Under the pieces are notes generated by a model. The model was given only the letters and a program-made list of their open reading frames with translations, made no database searches and was not told the DNA's origin. Positions 50,906 through 56,189 of a DNA stretch of 64,000 nt are shown in pieces (position 1 is the stretch's first letter; every line of letters begins with the position of its first letter). Made by a program: the position numbers and the translations under genes. This DNA comes from Sinotaia quadrata (lineage: Eukaryota; Mollusca; Gastropoda; Architaenioglossa; Viviparidae): contig CM054181.1 of assembly GCA_028829895.1 (NCBI GenBank), positions 3,668,501 through 3,732,500 on the forward strand, read 5' to 3'.

Positions 50906-53900
50906 CTAATTAAAAAGTAGCGAGTAGAACGGCCAGTAGTATCATTTTAAAAGTAGTGAATTTACAACCAGTAGTGAGTTAGAAAAATAACGAGTATAAC
51001 CATAAGCTTATTTTAAAATGGAGACAGTGTAACCGGTAAACTATTTATTAACGTAGAGAGTAAAACCAGTATGCTAAATAAGGAATGTAGTGAGTAAAAG
51101 TAAGTATGCTAAATAAGGAATGCAGTGAGTAAAGTAAGTAAGCTAAATAAGAAATCTAGTGAGTAAAGTAAGTATGCTAAATAAGGAATCTAGTGAGTAA
51201 AGTAAGTAAGCTAAATAAGGAATCTAGTGAGTAAAGTAAGTAAGCTAAATAAGAAATGTAGTGAGCAAAGTAAGTATGCTAAATAAGGAATCTAGTGAGT
51301 AAAGTAAGTAAGCTAAATAAGGAATCTAGTGAGTAAAGTAAGTAAGCTAAATAAGAAATGTAGTGAGTAAAGTAAGTAAGCTAAATAAGAAATGTAGTGA
51401 GTAAAGTAAGTAAGCTAAATAAGAAATGTAGTGAGTAAAGTAAGTAGGCTAAATAAAAAATGTAGTGAGTAAAGTAAGTATGCTGAATATGTAAAGTATG
51501 CTAAATAAGGAAAGTAGTGAGTAAAGTAAGCTAAATCAGGAAAATAGTGAGTAAAACCAGTAAGCTAAATAAGGAAAGTAATGAGTAACGTAAGCTAAAT
51601 AAGGAAAATTGTTATAAAACCAGTAAACTAAATAAGGAAAATTGTTATAAAACCAGTAAACTAAATAAGGAAAATAGTGGAATGAAGTAAGTAAGCTAAA
51701 TAAGGAAAGTAGTGAGTAAAGTAAGTAAGCTAAATATGGAAAGTAATGAGTAAAGTATGCTAAATAAGGAAAGTAGTGAAACCCAGTAAGCTAAATAAGT
51801 AGTGAGTAAAGTAAGCTAAATAAGGAAAGTAGTGAGTAAAGTATGCTAAATAAGAAATGTAGTGAGTAAAGTAAGTATGCTAAATAAGGAAAGTAGTGAG
51901 TAAACCAGTAAATAAATAAGGAAAATAGTAAGTAAATTAAATATGATAAATAAGGAAAGTAGTGAGTCAAATCAGTAAATAAATAAGAAAAGTAGTGAGT
52001 AAAATATATAAGCTAAATAAGGAAAATAGTGAGTAAAATTAGTAAGCTAATTAAAGAAAGTAGTGTATCAAATCAGTAAGTTAAGTAAGGAAAGTAATGA
52101 GTCAAATAAGTAAGTAAATATAAAGCAAAGTAGTGAGTCAAATCAGTAAATAAATAAGCAAAATAAATACATCATCCAGTATAAATTTTTTTCTTAAAGT
52201 AGTGAATTAGGAAAAACATATACTACAGCCAGTAAACCAGGTAAAACAGAAGCGAGTATAGTAATGAAAAGACTAATTTAATAAAATAGCAATTATGGCT
52301 TGTACACTAACTTTTTTATATATCTTTATATATTTATATATTTTATAAACTAAATTTTAAAATAATAAGTATTACTTGTAAAACTAATTTTAAAAATAAA
52401 TTCCAAGTCCATTAAACCAGTTATAAAAGTATCGATTGTGATCACTTCAATAAATAAGGCAAATAACAAGCATAATCAGAAAATTAAGAAAAGTAGAGAG
52501 TATGGCGGTTAAAAAAAACACGTAGCGATCAGTCAGCAGAAAAGTAGCGAGTAATGCAGTAAACCAATAGAAAAGTAGCGAGTGATGCAGTAAACCAATA
52601 GAAAAGTAGCGAGTAATGCAATAAACCAACAGAAAAATAGCGAGTAGTGCAGTAAACCAACAGAAAAGTAGCGAGTAGTGCAGTAAACCAACAGAAAAGT
52701 AGCGAGTAATGCAGTAAACCAATAGAAAAGTAGCAATGCAGTAAACCAACAAAAAATTAGCGAATGATGCGGTAAACCAATAAAGTCTTAGATTCAATTA
52801 GCAAACTAACATTTTCTAGAGTCAAATGTGCTCCCAAATAAAAGGTAATTATCACGTGACCAGGGGAAGTCACAGTGCAATGTGACTATCGACGACCACA
52901 GAACTTTATAAATTTATGGACGTTAACAAACACAATATAAAAATTTATGGACCGTCACAAATAGTGTAAAATAATTTATGGCCAGTCGCATGATGTAATA
53001 AATATATGGACCGTCACAAATAGTGTAAAATAATTTATGGCCAGTCGCATGATGTAATAAATATATGGACCGTCACAAATAGTGTAAAATAATTTATGGC
53101 CAGTCGCATGATGTAATAAATATATGGACCGTCACAAATAGTGTAAAATAATTTATGGCCATTCGCATGATGTAATAAATATATGGACCGTCACAAATAG
53201 TGTAAAATAATTTATGGCCAGTCGCATGTTGTAATAAATATATGGACCGTCACAAATAGTGTAAAATAATTTATGGCCAGTCGCATGATGTAATAAATAT
53301 ATGGATCGTCACAAAAACGCAGTGTAAAAATCTTGATGGCCAGTCGCACGCTGTAATAAATTTATGGACGGTCACTGACCCAGTTTAATAAACACAATGG
53401 ACGGCCACAATCACAGAGATATATAAACGACCACCACAAGTGTAAATGATTATGAAAAACACATTTTGTTTAAAACGTTTGTGAACTCTGGCTTTACCGA
53501 GGTCAAAGTCAAACCTGCCTGGAAGATTTCTTTTTGGAAAAAATCAAGAAAAACACACATACAGAACAAGAATAAACCGAAATGAATCAAGAATTTTTCG
53601 TTAACTTCTATGTGCGTTTCATCTTCCAAAACATTTATGCAACTGTGTACAGTCATTTGAATTTTTTTTTAAAAAACCGAAACATCTCTTGTTTTGCAGA
53701 ATGCGACTGACAAAGTTCCTGGCGAAAGAATCAAGAAAATGGAGAAAGATTTTGGTGATCAACAAGAACCTGTTCAGCAGAACTTAGAATAGTTAAAATA
53801 ATAAAATATACCAAAATGATAAATGAATGTTTTAATAATTAATATGTAACTTTCAACAACAAGAAATTGTTACGTCAATAAATTGTTGATGCGGAAGAAA

Positions 53901-56026
53901 ACCACGTTTATTACTAAATAGTGCGAAAGAGATAAAAGTTATACAAATGTTGTGAATTCTGACGTCATCAATAACGTTAGATGTGACTTATCAAAGAAGG
54001 AAGTGACGGAATTTAAAGAGAAAGGGGTGTATTAGGAAGAGTTCAGCATTGTATACCGACATTGAATCCAAGATTTGAGGGTGGCCCACCATTTGTATCA
54101 CCTTTTATTTACTGCACCATCCCCTTCTAAAACGATACCATTCGCTCACGGCACAACAGCTTTAAAGCGAATGTCATCATCGCTGTCATCAACCACTTTA
54201 ATTACTCATCTTGCTGCTATATACTGACAGTATAGATCACTCACACCATATATGGAGAATATTAAAAATGACAGCTGAAATAAAAGGACTGATCTATCCA
54301 CTCGTCTTTATTAGTTGCCAAAGGATCAAATTCATCCCCGAACTTTATTGAACAAATAGCAATTAAGTTTTAACAAAATGGCGGTGATGTACGAGTGATC
54401 AATTAACCAGGAATACTAATTACTTCTGTACAATATTTCAGCCTATATAAAAAAAAAACAAAAAAAACTTAGCTTGCTTTATTTAATCAGAGGTCAGCTA
54501 TCAACTACATTTACTGCAAACGTCTTTATCGCTGACCAAAAACAAAAATGTTCAAGATAATAATTTGGGTATGCTCCAGTACTCAATGCTTTTCTTCATT
54601 GTGCCTAAGTGTCAAAAGTCTTAGAATCTCTTCATGTCACCCCACAGACACGGCAACATATTAAACAGCGATTGTATTCTAATTTTCACTAATGCATCTC
54701 ATCAATTTGCATCAGACCACTCAGGAATTCACATCAGACCACTCAGGGATCATATGCTATCTTGCCTGAAACCCAATGTACATCAGTTAAGAGAGCAATA
54801 AAAAAAATTAAATGACAAAAATCAGTATAGCAGAATATAATCACACTGCATTTTGGAGGGATGAGTTACATTTTTACAATCATTTTGCTTAAACTTAGAA
54901 TTTAGTCAAAAATATTTATTTTTATTTATAATTATTGAGTTCTCATTAAAACTCTTGTAAGCTTCAGTCATGCCTCCTGCGACCCCAATTTGGGTCACAA
55001 TTTGGGTCATAACCTGCCAGGCGTTCAATAGCGAGAGCTAACGTTCGCCGCTAACGTTACGCCGCCGTTAGCTCTATTGAACGCACGGCTGTTTGAGAAC
55101 CTCTAGCACATCGTGTTTGATCTACTGAAACTTAAACAAGGCAAGGTAGCACGTATTTATAAATATTATAATCTTTGTTTTATCGTGCAAATAAGGTGTT
55201 GAGTGTTATTTGCTTTTAATCATTTTTACTTTATTTTATTTTTTAAAAAAGCTTTTCCAATGCAAATGACCGACAATGGTCACGCGAAACGCTATGAAAG
55301 AAAATACGCCGTGACCAAAATTGGTTAACCGACTGATCTCCCATGGCTTACTTTCGGTTTCAAAGTGGTCATATCTAAGGTCTAGTAAAGTACTAACTAC
55401 TCATTAGATCACAGCAATTTAAAAGAGATGTGGAAAAGAAAATCGGATGGGCATATTATTTTTATAAAAGGAAATTAAAATGACGGCCTAGAAAGAATGA
55501 CAAGTATCGACCCCCCCCCCTCCCAAAGTCGGTCCATAGAGTCTGTGTACACGAACGTCATGGACGGAAGACCCAACAACTCCGTACACGTCTGTCGAAA
55601 TTTGAAAGAAAGTTTAAGTTTGGGTTTTTTAAAAGAAAGGTTACAGTTAGGGCTAGGATTAGCTGCCAAATAAAAAACGAAAGTAAACCCACTAAATCTG
55701 TTTTTATTTAGAGTTGTCTCTCTGTTCATGAATTTTTCAAAGTTATATTTTTTTCTGCAGTTAAATATAGCAGTAAATATAGCATCGATTAACATTTACC
55801 ACGTATAATTTAACTCTTTTTTTAAAATTTTTTTTTGTTGTCTTTCGATCCGTTGTGTACGGAGAATTCCCTATTACACAATGATCGAGTGCGGAACTGT
55901 TTAGTCTTCCGTACACGACGGTCGTCTGTTGCTGATGACATGACATTTATTTTCTAAACTGTCACAATTCAACTTAGTTATATTTTTACAAACCTTCGAT
56001 AGTGGGATACCCTCGTATGTTGTCAT
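18285..56026 (-). CDS. MORC3-like: MORC3-like GHKL-ATPase / CW zinc-finger protein, complete copy B (16 coding exons)
   Basis: Seen: a spliced minus-strand gene with coding exons 55994-56026, 45560-45632, 41602-41734, 40195-40421, 39150-39306, 36427-36568, 35094-35222, 33199-33330, 30227-30324, 29032-29121, 26323-26451, 24952-25038, one of three 25-nt micro-exons (24074-24098, 23964-23988 or 23851-23875), 22946-23023, 21474-21529 and 18285-18909. Lengths sum to 2214 nt (737 residues plus stop) and all junction phases agree. Motifs in order: [18 protein letters not shown] (ATP-binding Glu/Asn), [29 protein letters not shown], an S5-like domain with [10 protein letters not shown], a CW finger ([14 protein letters not shown], then KWYC), and a C-terminal helical segment. 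Known: animal MORC3 proteins are nuclear, dimerise through the ATPase, and the CW finger binds methylated histone H3K4; they act in chromatin compaction and silencing. The Tyr in DNAYDPDV and the NGNGM motif favour MORC3 over MORC4. The protein is shorter than human MORC3 (about 940 residues), so in-phase exons between CW and C-terminus may be missing. A possible poly(A) signal lies at 17687-17692. Confidence 0.87.
18910..20950. other. Intron of MORC3-like copy B, unassigned
   Basis: AT-rich. A ~55-bp duplication (ACTGAATTAACCCT) lies at 20338-20420 and a short duplication (ATGACAGCAGAGACAAG) at 20715-20830. The plus-strand frame at 20100-20324 has no family match I recognise. Confidence 0.5.
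20951..21334. repeat. 128-bp tandem repeat, 3 units, each with a hairpin
   Basis: GGGGAGATAA starts at 20951, 21079 and 21207. Each unit has GGGGAGATAA ... TTATCTCCCC arms about 17 bases apart. Confidence 0.9.
21474..21529 (-). CDS. MORC3-like: MORC3-like copy B exon 15
   Basis: A 56-nt exon between a CATTTTAG acceptor and a GTACTG donor, encoding [18 protein letters not shown]. Phase 0 in, phase 2 out, as the last exon requires. No domain is visible. It is supported by splice signals and phase only. Confidence 0.65.
22213..22530. repeat. Head-to-head (palindromic) minisatellite
   Basis: Three ~32-bp units reading GACTAGATTTCTAGAAAA + GGGAGGGGAAA are followed at ~22317 by six units of the reverse complement (CTTTTCCCTTCCCTCTTTTC + TAGAAATCTAG). 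Confidence 0.9.
22946..23023 (-). CDS. MORC3-like: MORC3-like copy B exon 14
   Basis: A 78-nt phase-0 exon from a GCTTTCAAG acceptor to a GTGAGA donor, encoding [20 protein letters not shown] and KEDQNT. It has no obvious counterpart I can name in human MORC3, but an open 26-codon frame with matching phases on both sides supports it. The acceptor could equally be three bases downstream (CAAGGAG), dropping one Glu. Confidence 0.7.
23030..23385. repeat. 74-bp minisatellite, ~5 units, with acceptor/donor-like signals
   Basis: TTTCTC (minus GAGAAA) recurs at 23073, 23147, 23221, 23295 and 23369. On the minus strand it is flanked in four units by CTGCTTTCAAG, and in all units by GTAAGTAAA. Confidence 0.9.
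23420..24120. repeat. Direct duplications, including the triplicated micro-exon segment
   Basis: A ~95-bp duplication (AGAAAGAAACAAAAACAAAT) at 23427-23580. A ~110-bp triplication from ~23780 to 24120 carries the 25-nt micro-exon. Confidence 0.85.
23851..24098 (-). CDS. MORC3-like: MORC3-like copy B exon 13: 25-nt micro-exon present in three tandem copies
   Basis: Three identical 25-nt blocks at 24074-24098, 23964-23988 and 23851-23875 lie ~110 bp apart. Each has a TTCCAG acceptor with a pyrimidine tract (broken by As) and a GTATAT donor. Read from the phase-2 exit of exon 12, one block encodes KREQKRKSM and exits in phase 0, as exon 14 needs. Two blocks would shift the frame, so only one should be used per transcript. 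The basic peptide fits a nuclear-localisation-like linker (inference). Confidence 0.6.
24952..25038 (-). CDS. MORC3-like: MORC3-like copy B exon 12 (end of CW finger, basic linker)
   Basis: An 87-nt exon, TTTTTTTTGCAG acceptor and GTATGT donor. It encodes [20 protein letters not shown] and YKKQAKKEK. It supplies the last zinc ligand and an acidic-then-basic linker like human [20 protein letters not shown]. It exits in phase 2, which the following 25-nt micro-exon restores to phase 0. Confidence 0.88.
25420..25950. repeat. ~36-bp minisatellite (7 units), then CA and CT microsatellites
   Basis: Units of GTGACAGTACTTTGAAAGGA + AATATATATTATGA at 25425-25670. (CA)n then (CT)n at 25812-25949. Confidence 0.88.
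26323..26451 (-). CDS. MORC3-like: MORC3-like copy B exon 11 (CW zinc finger)
   Basis: A 129-nt exon encoding [20 protein letters not shown] and then [15 protein letters not shown]. The C-x-W..C-x2-C..W pattern with a following KWYC is a CW-type zinc finger, the reader of methylated H3K4 in this family. The fourth zinc Cys is supplied by exon 12 (NRCD). The acceptor tract is an ATT trinucleotide repeat ending in TTTTAG. Confidence 0.93.
26460..26620 (+). mobile_element. tRNA-derived SINE-like head
   Basis: Follows an (AAT)n run. It has an A-box-like word (TAGTCCAGTGGATAG) and, ~35 bases later, a B-box-like word (ACTTCAAATTCC), the arrangement of a tRNA-derived SINE. Both boxes diverge from consensus. 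No tRNA fold was checked. Confidence 0.5.
26640..27860 (+). mobile_element. Degenerate non-LTR retrotransposon, region upstream of the reverse transcriptase
   Basis: Plus-strand text includes [84 protein letters not shown] and [18 protein letters not shown]. This order is the N-terminal part of invertebrate endonuclease-RT elements. Frame breaks throughout; no YADD-type motif is present. It may belong with the C-terminal fragment at 960-1470. Lies in intron 10 of copy B. Confidence 0.65.
27397..27545. repeat. ~150-bp dispersed direct repeat, copy 1
   Basis: Almost identical to 29730-29876 (ATCATCACTGTGACAATGTC, CAGAACCAATATAATAAAGC). It sits within the retrotransposon relic. Confidence 0.9.
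28300..29020. repeat. ~21-bp minisatellite, >20 units, decaying to the right
   Basis: TACTACTTACTCATTGTGTAAA-type units. The array stops about 10 bases before the exon 10 donor, and the ACTTACTCA word reappears at that donor. Confidence 0.85.
29032..29121 (-). CDS. MORC3-like: MORC3-like copy B exon 10
   Basis: A 90-nt exon, phase 2 in and out. It encodes [20 protein letters not shown] and TGSKKTPGS. The [10 protein letters not shown] motif is characteristic of MORC3 between the S5 domain and the CW finger. The GA/GTAAGT donor was chosen over an overlapping GTGAGT because only it keeps the CW exon in frame. Confidence 0.91.
29730..29876. repeat. ~150-bp dispersed direct repeat, copy 2
   Basis: Second copy; the pair brackets exon 10 of MORC copy B. 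Confidence 0.9.
30227..30324 (-). CDS. MORC3-like: MORC3-like copy B exon 9
   Basis: A 98-nt exon, TCTTCAG acceptor and GTAAGT donor. It encodes [20 protein letters not shown] and [12 protein letters not shown]. Human MORC3 has [24 protein letters not shown] at this point, a near-diagnostic match. A 19-bp repeat array begins about 20 bp upstream of the acceptor. Confidence 0.92.
30335..30535. repeat. 19-bp minisatellite, ~10 units
   Basis: Units AGATTAAGATAACTCAGTC, just upstream (in transcription) of the exon 9 acceptor. Confidence 0.9.
30540..31590. other. Intron 8 of copy B, no feature recognised
   Basis: AT-rich sequence without repeats of note, exon signals or motifs. Confidence 0.5.
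31595..31935. repeat. 31-bp minisatellite, ~11 units
   Basis: GACTTCAATGTCAAAAGTTT + TCTGTGTTAAA units. The plus-strand frame through it is an artefact. Confidence 0.9.
32100..32700. repeat. Diverged direct repeats
   Basis: Two copies of a block with ATTTAGCAAATGACCTTGAC (32114 and 32468), plus three copies of GATGGATACxCAGAATTGGA. Function unknown. Confidence 0.6.
33199..33330 (-). CDS. MORC3-like: MORC3-like copy B exon 8 (catalytic lysine region)
   Basis: A 132-nt phase-0 exon. It encodes [10 protein letters not shown], then [20 protein letters not shown]. The RLIKAYEK stretch holds the conserved S5-domain Lys that contacts ATP in MORC proteins. Acceptor CTTCTTAG, donor GTTTGT. Confidence 0.92.
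33930..34610. repeat. 30-bp (x4) and ~70-bp (x4) minisatellites
   Basis: GAAGTGTGACAATGGTTTAA units at 33930-34030. ACTTACAGTCTGACTTTACA units at 34370-34610. Confidence 0.85.
35094..35222 (-). CDS. MORC3-like: MORC3-like copy B exon 7 (S5 domain)
   Basis: A 129-nt, 43-codon exon in phase 0. It encodes [20 protein letters not shown] and later DLYKPTWL. It matches AYCSILYLKPRMQIILRG of human MORC3, in the S5-like half of the ATPase module. Acceptor TTTTTCCAG, donor GTGAGA. Confidence 0.9.
36090..36330. repeat. ~23-bp minisatellite, ~10 units, 3' of exon 6
   Basis: Degenerate GAACTAATGTCCTTxATCA units in intron 6 of copy B. Confidence 0.8.
36427..36568 (-). CDS. MORC3-like: MORC3-like copy B exon 6
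   Basis: A 142-nt exon, CTTTCCAG acceptor and GTAAGC donor. It encodes [20 protein letters not shown] and ends SEYILSLR. It corresponds to the human stretch with EFDFEKDKYDIRIPE and SDYSLRAYCS; the exon stops exactly before AYCS. Phase 2 in, phase 0 out. Confidence 0.88.
37030..38115. repeat. ~55-bp (x3) and ~80-90-bp (x9) minisatellites
   Basis: The first has TTTAGCAGTAGATTTATG words. The second, at 37340-38110, has ATGACAAAAATATCTCTTTT and CAGTGGATTTCTAATATG. Both are in intron 5 of copy B. Confidence 0.9.
38880..39120. repeat. CA-rich microsatellite-like tract
   Basis: Irregular ACACATACATTCATGATGCA units ending ~30 bases before exon 5. Confidence 0.85.
39150..39306 (-). CDS. MORC3-like: MORC3-like copy B exon 5 (GHKL-S5 transition)
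   Basis: A 157-nt exon from a TGATCAG acceptor to a GTAAGA donor. It encodes [20 protein letters not shown] and then [12 protein letters not shown]. It aligns with the human segment LAAILEHSLFS...GTRIIIWNL; the Gly-Thr is GHKL motif IV. An in-frame TGA lies just upstream of the acceptor, so the exon cannot start earlier. Confidence 0.87.
39320..39470. repeat. ~48-bp tandem triplication
   Basis: AACTATCACTACTTTTCATT + CACTATGCATAACATAAAAG units next to the exon 5 acceptor. Confidence 0.85.
40111..40240. repeat. ~65-bp duplication of the 3' end of MORC exon 4
   Basis: The block with GTTAGGCAATGxATACTCAA and TCATAGGTACAATGA occurs at ~40129-40165 and at 40196-40231; the second copy is the genuine exon end. 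Confidence 0.85.
40195..40421 (-). CDS. MORC3-like: MORC3-like copy B exon 4 (ATPase motif III)
   Basis: A 227-nt exon. It opens with [13 protein letters not shown] and continues with [29 protein letters not shown] and [24 protein letters not shown] is the third ATP-binding motif. The donor after CCTAACA (GTATCC) is weak but is the only one that keeps phase 1 into exon 5. The acceptor ends in CTGTTATAG and adjoins a tandem array carrying near-copies of itself. Confidence 0.88.
40440..40745. repeat. 25-bp minisatellite, 12 units, carrying acceptor-like words
   Basis: ATCTTTATCACAAACTATTA + CAGAC units begin ~20 bases beyond the exon 4 acceptor. Confidence 0.92.
40770..40930. repeat. ~28-bp minisatellite, ~5 units
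   Basis: GAAAGCAACACCACAAACTA units, sharing the CACAAACTAT word with the previous array. Confidence 0.8.
41602..41734 (-). CDS. MORC3-like: MORC3-like copy B exon 3 (ATPase motifs I-II)
   Basis: A 133-nt exon, phase 1 in and phase 2 out. It encodes [18 protein letters not shown] and then [28 protein letters not shown] carries the Mg-binding Asn and DNGNGM is the ATP-lid DxGxG motif. The homologous exon of copy A has the same length and junctions. Confidence 0.93.
41760..42230. repeat. ~30-bp ATT/GAT-rich minisatellite, ~14 units
   Basis: AATAATAATGGAGATGATAA + TGACAATTA units just upstream of exon 3 of copy B. Copy A has only ~85 bp of similar sequence at 745-835. Confidence 0.88.
42300..43740. 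other. Intron 2 of copy B, no feature recognised
   Basis: AT-rich. The minus-strand frames (42427-42669, 42629-42916) lack motifs and splice support. Confidence 0.5.
43756..44655. repeat. 21-bp minisatellite, ~42 units
   Basis: CTTGATAATCAGTACTATATA and two or three sequence variants in long runs. Because 21 is a multiple of three, two frames stay open for 260-300 codons (YYxLDNQ and ISTxYLI repeats). There is no start context or signal of translation. Confidence 0.93.
45170..45370. repeat. ~70-bp tandem triplication, 3' of exon 2 of copy B
   Basis: TTACATTTCACTGCAGCACA + ATATTTCACCAGG units. Confidence 0.8.
45560..45632 (-). CDS. MORC3-like: MORC3-like copy B exon 2 (ATPase motif I)
   Basis: A 73-nt exon between a CTATACAG acceptor and a GTAAGTGG donor. 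It encodes [18 protein letters not shown], then AIAELI, and ends one base into the Asp codon of DNAYD. The Glu of AIAELID is the catalytic general base of the GHKL fold in this family. Confidence 0.9.
45640..46560. other. Intron 1 of copy B, no feature recognised
   Basis: AT-rich; short duplications only (TATATATGCTACAGATTCAC at ~45868 and ~45904). Confidence 0.5.
46561..46860. repeat. 100-bp tandem repeat, 3 units
   Basis: TACATACATACCTAATAACA at 46561, 46661 and 46761; nearly identical units. Confidence 0.92.
47218..47262. repeat. GCAC/CA microsatellite
   Basis: (CACG)n then (CA)n. Confidence 0.9.
47873..47878 (+). promoter_or_regulatory. TATA box of the glycine-rich gene
   Basis: TATAAA lies 58 bases before the ATG at 47931. 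Initiation ~30 bases downstream would leave a 5' UTR of roughly 25 bases. The surrounding 400 bp is more GC-rich than the flanking intron. Confidence 0.55.
47931..49040 (+). CDS. Secreted Gly/Asn/Phe/Pro-rich repeat protein, nested in intron 1 of MORC3-like copy B
   Basis: A 369-residue frame with a good start context (CAGTCATGG) behind a TATA box. Residues 1-21 ([21 protein letters not shown]) form a signal peptide with likely cleavage before QF. Residues ~22-305 are tandem variants of [11 protein letters not shown], with GGNGFPG and FQDGNGFPG interspersed. The last ~60 residues are non-repetitive. No Cys follows the signal peptide, there is almost no Lys or Arg in the repeats, and no membrane segment. 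This is the build of an extracellular structural or matrix protein (shell, byssus, cuticle, silk or mucus type); which one cannot be told. It is transcribed against the surrounding MORC gene. A strong donor (ATG/GTAAGC) lies 24 bases after the stop, so the transcript is probably spliced. I do not recognise a named family. Confidence 0.85.
   Translation: MASTLLFSTLLICVLTAATLAQFPGGQGFPGLGGNDANSGFGGNNQFQSGNGFPGSGFPGGNSFQDGNGFPGAGSQGGNGFPGAGSQGGNGFPGAGSQGGNGFPGAGSQGGNGFPGAGSQGGNGFGGNGFQDGNGFPGVSSQGGNSFSGVNGFPGAGSQGGNGFPGGNGFPGGNGFPGAGSQGGNGFPGGNGFPGAGSQGGNGLPGGNGFPGGNGFPGAGSQGGNGFPGGNGFSGGNGFGGNGFQDGNGFPSAAQSGNGFPGGNGFPGGNGFPGGSGFPGGNGFPGGNGLPGNGFQDGNGFPGMGPQGGNGFPRTDFQGSRQPAVFSESGNTFRPAGGLEGLGHQAPNTQGSNVMPGGSFPKSGSVQSG
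49270..49440. repeat. ~65-bp tandem triplication
   Basis: ACATAAGGAAACAATAATAC + TTTAAAAGCGAAATCA units in the intron of the glycine-rich gene. Confidence 0.85.
49747..49764. promoter_or_regulatory. 18-bp palindrome around a CRE (TGACGTCA)
   Basis: ACCGATGACGTCATCGGT is perfectly self-complementary. TGACGTCA is the CREB/ATF site. Located 0.7 kb into the intron of the glycine-rich gene. Confidence 0.5.
49900..50210. repeat. 31-bp minisatellite, ~10 units
   Basis: TAGAAATACTGTCTATAAAA + CGTAACGCATG units, rich in CpG relative to the surroundings. Confidence 0.9.
50845..50905. repeat. GAAA microsatellite
   Basis: About 14 units of GAAA. Confidence 0.92.
51010..52160. repeat. ~30-bp minisatellite, ~35 degenerate units
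   Basis: AGTAAGCTAAATAAGGAATC + TAGTGAGTAA units over more than 1.1 kb. On the plus strand each unit contains GTAAGT- or GTGAGT-like donor words. Confidence 0.88.
52530..52790. repeat. ~30-bp minisatellite, ~8 units
   Basis: AGTAATGCAGTAAACCAATA + GAAAAGTAGCG units. Confidence 0.9.
52915..53390. repeat. 59-bp minisatellite, ~7 units
   Basis: TATGGACCGTCACAAATAGT and TTATGGCCAGTCGCATGATG with exact 59-bp spacing. Confidence 0.92.
53700..53820 (+). other. Probable last (mostly 3' UTR) exon of the glycine-rich gene
   Basis: The acceptor CTCTTGTTTTGCAG ends at 53699, and AATAAA lies at 53800-53805. Paired with the donor at 49065 it gives a 4.6 kb intron made largely of minisatellites. It opens with 31 codons ([20 protein letters not shown]...) ending in TAG. 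These are in the same frame as the upstream protein but separated from it by that protein's TGA, so they would be untranslated unless the stop is bypassed. Confidence 0.45.
53800..53805 (+). terminator. Candidate poly(A) signal of the glycine-rich gene
   Basis: AATAAA about 100 bases into the proposed last exon. Confidence 0.4.
53830..55000. other. Intron 1 of copy B beyond the nested gene; nothing recognised
   Basis: Includes a second perfect CRE (TGACGTCA at 53960-53967). No coding signal. Confidence 0.5.
55021..55084. repeat. GC-rich imperfect inverted repeat (hairpin, ~20-bp arms)
   Basis: GCGTTCAATAGCGAGAGCTAACG on the left pairs, with a 3-base insertion, with CGTTAGCTCTATTGAACGC on the right. 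The loop has GCCGCTAACGTTACGCCG. It stands out from the AT-rich surroundings. Confidence 0.85.
55994..56026 (-). CDS. MORC3-like: MORC3-like copy B exon 1 ([11 protein letters not shown])
   Basis: Eleven codons from ATG to a GTTTGT donor. The product [11 protein letters not shown] joins in phase 0 to exon 2 (ISPSF...), giving the GI-LS-SPSF start typical of MORC3/MORC4. Copy A has the same exon with one change ([11 protein letters not shown]). The first intron is about 10.4 kb and holds the plus-strand glycine-rich gene. A nearer alternative first exon cannot be excluded without transcripts. Confidence 0.75.
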
Positions 56027-56180
56027 CTTTTACATTTTTCTTAAGTTTATCATCACTTCTTGTTTGTTTCTTTCTTTCTTTAGTGCTCGCTTAAATGCCC
56101 CTCCAATGCACTGCAATATGGCTGTCGAAATGAAGGGACGCAACCACTTTATTTATTTAATTTTTTTACGAAGTTTTTCC
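56027..56180 (-). promoter_or_regulatory. Upstream/5' UTR block of MORC3-like copy B, shared with copy A
   Basis: Counterpart of the copy A block. Alignable for about 150 bp, then fading just before the GC-richer block at 56.2 kb. Includes a GAAA/CTTT simple repeat absent from copy A. Conservation suggests 5' UTR/promoter, unless it merely reflects recent duplication. Confidence 0.4.
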
Positions 56181-56189
56181 TATCAGTAT

